Below are positions 44,818 through 47,424 of a DNA stretch of 47,424 nucleotides, piece after piece. Below the pieces are notes generated by a model, which saw only the letters and a list, made by a program, of their open reading frames with translations, made no database searches and was not told the DNA's origin. Numbering within the stretch: position 1 is the first letter of the stretch; each line of letters opens with the position of its first letter. Origin of the DNA: Prevotella sp. UBA4268. GTDB lineage: Bacteria > Bacteroidota > Bacteroidia > Bacteroidales > Bacteroidaceae. The position numbers were made by a program, and so were the translations under genes. The stretch covers positions 1-47,424 of the forward strand of contig DGWC01000066.1 of assembly GCA_002395135.1 (NCBI GenBank). The letters run 5' to 3'.

Positions 44818-46199
44818 AACAGGAAGAGTGGACATCGAAACTACGCAATCAGATGGCAGACTTCGAAGAGGCTGTCCCAGAAGGATTGTGGGAGCAGATT
44901 GAGCAGGCTCTTCCTGCGGAAGAACTTGCTGTAAATGAGTTAGGCGGCCGTGAAAAGACTGATGATGCCGGGAGCCAAAGCGGCAAGGCGAGGACAGTGC
45001 CGATGTGGAGACGCGTGGCGGCAGCAGCCGTGGCAGCCTTGCTGTTGTCTGGTGGTGCGTATCTGTATCATGAAAGGTCGGCCGACAGACATCTGGTTTC
45101 GCAGCAGACAATGGTGCAGCCAGCAGAAGAAAACGGCACGGCCGGCACCACCGTCTCAGACCGCGAGACAGACCTCTTGCCAGAACCTGCGGATGCGCCT
45201 CTGCTGGCACAGACACCCGCGGCGAGATTGTCGCGCGCAGTGAAGGCGGCTATCGAGGGTGAGCAGGTTGCCTCTGACGGGCTTTCGCTGCAGGGCCTTT
45301 CACTGAAAGAGGAGGAATTGCCAAGAGAAATTACCGCCCATGAAGCACGGGTAGAGCCCATGGCCAACGCCGCATCGGATGATACGGATGCCCGGAGAGA
45401 TCAAACCGAGAGTAAGACCGATGCTATGCGCAACGAAACAGCCCGCCATGCCGGTGTGGCAGCGGTGCGCCGATATGATGCCGGCCATGCTGCCAGCGGG
45501 AAGACGGTAATGGCAAAAGAGGAAAAAGCACAGCGCTTTTCGATGTCGCTCTATGCCCAGAATGTGGCAGGCGGTGGGGGAGAGCAGGCCAGTCCTGTGA
45601 TGATGAACACCCCGATGAATGGATACAGCATGACAGAATTCGCCACTACAAGCAGCATGGCATCTTCCTTGGCCAAGAAATCTGCTCCCATTTATCTGTC
45701 TGACTATGAAGAGAAGAGCCATCACAAACAACCAGTTGCCTTCGGTCTGTCGTTGGCCTGGCAACTTACTGACAGAATGGCCTTGCAGACCGGTGTGAAC
45801 TACACGAGACTCTCTTCGCAGTTCACCAAGAAAATGAGGAGCAGCGTGCTCGTAACTGACCAGCAACTGCAATATTTGGGCGTTCCGGTGCGCGTGAGTT
45901 ATCTTGTTTGGCGGATGAAATCGCTGAGTGTCTACGGTGTCGCGGGCGGTGAGGCCGACGTGAATGTAAAGGCGAAGACAAATACAGACGGTATTGAGAG
46001 CCGCTTGACCAAAGACCGACTGCAGTTTTCTGCCGATGCCGCAGCAGGCATACAGTATCATTTCCTTTCGAAACTATCGCTCTATGCAGAGCCCGGCCTG
46101 AAATACTATTTCGACAACGGCAGCACCATAGAGAATATATACAAGGAAAAACCGCTCCAGTTTAGTTTGCAGATGGGCGTGAGATACGACCTGAAATAA
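44814..46199 (+). CDS. Dual membrane-spanning anti-sigma factor (Dma-like)
   Basis: The 461-residue protein combines three parts. A short acidic cytoplasmic domain (about 1-60, EEWTSKLRNQMADFEEAVPE) probably binds the sigma factor encoded upstream. A single inner-membrane helix follows (about 65-86). A long, low-complexity Ala/Glu-rich periplasmic linker (about 87-300) leads to a C-terminal outer-membrane beta-barrel (about 300-461, FGLSLAWQLTDRMALQTGVN to LQFSLQMGVRYDLK). This layout matches the Dma family of dual membrane-spanning anti-sigma factors described in Bacteroides thetaiotaomicron, tied to outer-membrane vesiculation. The assignment rests on layout and on the paired ECF gene. A terminator follows. 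Confidence 0.82.
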   Translation: MKQEEWTSKLRNQMADFEEAVPEGLWEQIEQALPAEELAVNELGGREKTDDAGSQSGKARTVPMWRRVAAAAVAALLLSGGAYLYHERSADRHLVSQQTMVQPAEENGTAGTTVSDRETDLLPEPADAPLLAQTPAARLSRAVKAAIEGEQVASDGLSLQGLSLKEEELPREITAHEARVEPMANAASDDTDARRDQTESKTDAMRNETARHAGVAAVRRYDAGHAASGKTVMAKEEKAQRFSMSLYAQNVAGGGGEQASPVMMNTPMNGYSMTEFATTSSMASSLAKKSAPIYLSDYEEKSHHKQPVAFGLSLAWQLTDRMALQTGVNYTRLSSQFTKKMRSSVLVTDQQLQYLGVPVRVSYLVWRMKSLSVYGVAGGEADVNVKAKTNTDGIESRLTKDRLQFSADAAAGIQYHFLSKLSLYAEPGLKYYFDNGSTIENIYKEKPLQFSLQMGVRYDLK

Positions 46200-46221
46200 A
46201 GCACACATGATAGATATTTTG

Positions 46222-46260
46222 AAAAAAATTGGTGATTTTATAGCGATTACCAATTTTTTT
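46222..46260 (+). terminator. Terminator of the ECF sigma operon
   Basis: AAAAAAATTGGT (46222-46233) pairs perfectly with ACCAATTTTTTT (46249-46260), followed by more T. The A/T-rich symmetric ends allow action in both directions. Confidence 0.85.
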
Positions 46261-46262
46261 TG

Positions 46263-46270
46263 TATATTTG
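46263..46270 (+). promoter_or_regulatory. Promoter -7 box of lutA
   Basis: TATATTTG fits the -7 consensus directly after the terminator of the upstream operon, 54 bases before the lutA ATG. No clear -33 TTTG is seen at the right distance. Confidence 0.5.
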
Positions 46271-46324
46271 CAGATGAATCTTTAACTTAGAATCTATTAT
46301 TAGCGAACTTTATATAATAATAAC

Positions 46325-47062
46325 ATGAGAATCGGTTTATTTATCCCATGCTATGTGGACGCCGTATACCCAGAGGTGGGCGTTGCCACATACAGGCTCT
46401 TGAAGAGTCTTGGTCTGGACGTGGAATATCCGCTGAACCAGACGTGCTGCGGACAGCCGATGGCTAATGCAGGCTTTGAAAAGCAGGCAATACCATTGGC
46501 TGAGAAGTTTGAAGACAAGTTCAAGGGTTTCGACTATGTAGTCGCTCCGTCAGTGAGTTGCACCGCATTTGTGAAAATTAACTATCCGCGTTTGCTCAAA
46601 GGCAAGCACGAATGTACTACTTCCGACAAGATAATGGATGTTGTTGAGTTCCTGCACGATGTGGTGAAAGTGAAGAAATTGCCGGGACGGTTCCCCCATA
46701 AGGTGAGTCTGCACAACTCTTGCCACGGAGTGCGTGAGTTGGGATTGAGTTCTCCCAGCGAGCAGCATGAGGAGAAATTCAATAAAATCAAGGATTTGTT
46801 GGAATTGAAAGAGGGCATTGAGGTGGTAGAGCCTGAGCGTCCTGATGAGTGCTGTGGCTTCGGCGGAATGTTCTCCGTGGAAGAGACAGCCATCTGTGAG
46901 CAGATGGGTAAGGACAAGGTGAAGCGCCACATGGATACCGGAGCAGAATACATTACCGGTCCCGACTGCTCTTGTCTGATGCACATGGCTGGCATTGCCC
47001 GCAAGCAAGGCAAGAAGATTGAGTTTAAACACGTCGTTGAAATATTAGCAAGTGGACTTTGA
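46325..47062 (+). CDS. lutA: LutA/YkgE-family iron-sulfur protein for lactate oxidation
   Basis: LutA is part of the LutABC (YkgEFG) complex that oxidises L-lactate to pyruvate, with cysteine-rich (CCG) domains binding an Fe-S or heterodisulfide-type cluster. The 245-residue protein has two CCG motifs: Cys41-Cys42 in NQTCCGQP and Cys176-Cys177 in DECCGFGG. It also has SVSCTAF and LHNSCHGVRELG. The N-terminal RIGLFIPCYVDAVYPEV is typical. It is followed by lutB, but 187 bases separate them instead of the usual few, and that gap holds a 172-bp foldback repeat. Confidence 0.92.
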   Translation: MRIGLFIPCYVDAVYPEVGVATYRLLKSLGLDVEYPLNQTCCGQPMANAGFEKQAIPLAEKFEDKFKGFDYVVAPSVSCTAFVKINYPRLLKGKHECTTSDKIMDVVEFLHDVVKVKKLPGRFPHKVSLHNSCHGVRELGLSSPSEQHEEKFNKIKDLLELKEGIEVVEPERPDECCGFGGMFSVEETAICEQMGKDKVKRHMDTGAEYITGPDCSCLMHMAGIARKQGKKIEFKHVVEILASGL

Positions 47063-47067
47063 AAGGG

Positions 47068-47239
47068 AAAAGGGAACAGTGAAAAGTGAAAAATTTGCTT
47101 CCGCTGTCCCAATGTGAGAATTAACAAGAGTATTAACAATTATCAAAAGAAAAAAGATGAATGGAAAGAAGTGCGAAAGCCGCTCGAACTTTGGTTGACT
47201 GAGCGGAAGCAAATTTTTCACTTTTCACTGTTCACTTTT
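47068..47239. repeat. 172-bp foldback element, 38-nt arms with 37 matches
   Basis: The arm 47068-47105 is the reverse complement of 47202-47239 at 37 of 38 positions. The arms include AGTGAAAAGTGAAAAATTTG followed by CTTCCGCT. The 96-base loop is AT-rich and has no repeat or gene that I recognise. It fills the space between lutA and lutB and could form a large hairpin in the mRNA. It starts five bases after the lutA stop and ends ten bases before lutB. Confidence 0.9.
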
Positions 47240-47249
47240 ACCTTAGATT

Positions 47250-47424
47250 ATGAGTACACAACATAGCAAAGCGGCCAAGGAGTTCTTAAAGGACCAGCAA
47301 TACGCCCACTGGCACGATGCCACGTTCTGGGCAGTACGAAGCAAGCGCGACCAGATGGCCTACGGACTGGACGAGTGGGAGCAGTTGCGTGAGAAGGCGT
47401 CGGCCATCAAGCGCCACACCATCA
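47250..47424 (+). CDS. lutB: LutB-family lactate utilisation iron-sulfur protein, N-terminal part
   Basis: An ATG at 47250 opens a frame that runs off the end of the window. The 58 visible residues begin MSTQHSKAAKEFLKDQQYAH and continue with FWAVRSKRDQMAYGLDEWEQ and LREKASAIKRHTI, matching the start of the LutB/YkgF family, whose [4Fe-4S]-ferredoxin domain lies later. It follows lutA as expected. Only the first part is present, so no cluster motif can be checked. Confidence 0.85.
   Translation, partial: MSTQHSKAAKEFLKDQQYAHWHDATFWAVRSKRDQMAYGLDEWEQLREKASAIKRHTI

Overview
The window looks like chromosome from a member of the Bacteroidota, most likely Prevotella in the broad sense (Prevotellaceae). 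The signs are Bacteroidota-type promoters (TTTG, 19-21 bases, TAnnTTTG), type IX secretion genes (PorQ, PorE), an ADP-forming acetyl-CoA synthetase, a cellobiose phosphorylase, BspA-like secreted proteins, and an ECF sigma factor paired with an anti-sigma/outer-membrane-barrel fusion. No phage, plasmid or transposase gene is visible. Most of the DNA is ordinary core genome. The unusual material lies in the intergenic regions and in two accessory patches.

Layout: 1-561 is the end of clpB. 1045-2550 is a glutamine synthetase preceded by a 22-bp-period repeat array. 2868-8477 holds two tandem cassettes, each a secreted protein plus a small acidic-tailed protein; the second has a structured leader. 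8876-17616 (minus strand) reads as one operon: alpha-2-macroglobulin, DUF1573 protein, MeaB GTPase, IspH. 17890-23023 (plus) carries peroxiredoxin Q, cellobiose phosphorylase and ADP-forming acetyl-CoA synthetase. 23117-24778 (minus) is porQ-cmk. 25033-31838 (plus) is TonB-family protein, polyprenyl diphosphate synthase, TatD nuclease, topoisomerase III and PorE. 31879-34600 (minus) is a barrel protein followed by an AT-rich patch with one uncharacterised gene and two truncated genes. 34927-37587 (plus) is an RsmF-like methyltransferase, thyA and folA. 37665-42610 (minus) is an Lrp regulator, an ExbB/ExbD/ExbD system, tRNA-Ser, a lipoprotein and a barrel protein. 43645-46199 (plus) is lipoprotein, ECF sigma factor and dual-membrane anti-sigma protein. 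46325-end (plus) is lutA and the start of lutB, separated by a large foldback repeat.

How the genes fit together: IspH supplies isoprenoid precursors to the polyprenyl diphosphate synthase. ThyA and FolA form the thymidylate/folate cycle. GH94 phosphorylase and acetyl-CoA synthetase belong to fermentative carbon and energy metabolism, and LutA/LutB to lactate oxidation. PorQ, PorE, TonB, ExbB/ExbD, the barrels and the lipoproteins serve the cell envelope.

The strongest unexplained signal is a shared architecture in three separate non-coding arrays (672-803, about 8678-8788, 43021-43130). Each is a tandem of 22-bp units made of an approximately 15-nt dyad plus a 7-nt spacer, with different sequence in each array. 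The window also contains a 190-bp foldback element with a truncated second copy, a 201-bp element with 13-bp perfect terminal inverted repeats, and a 172-bp element whose 38-nt arms match at 37 positions. The second notable signal is the duplicated secreted-protein/small-protein cassette.
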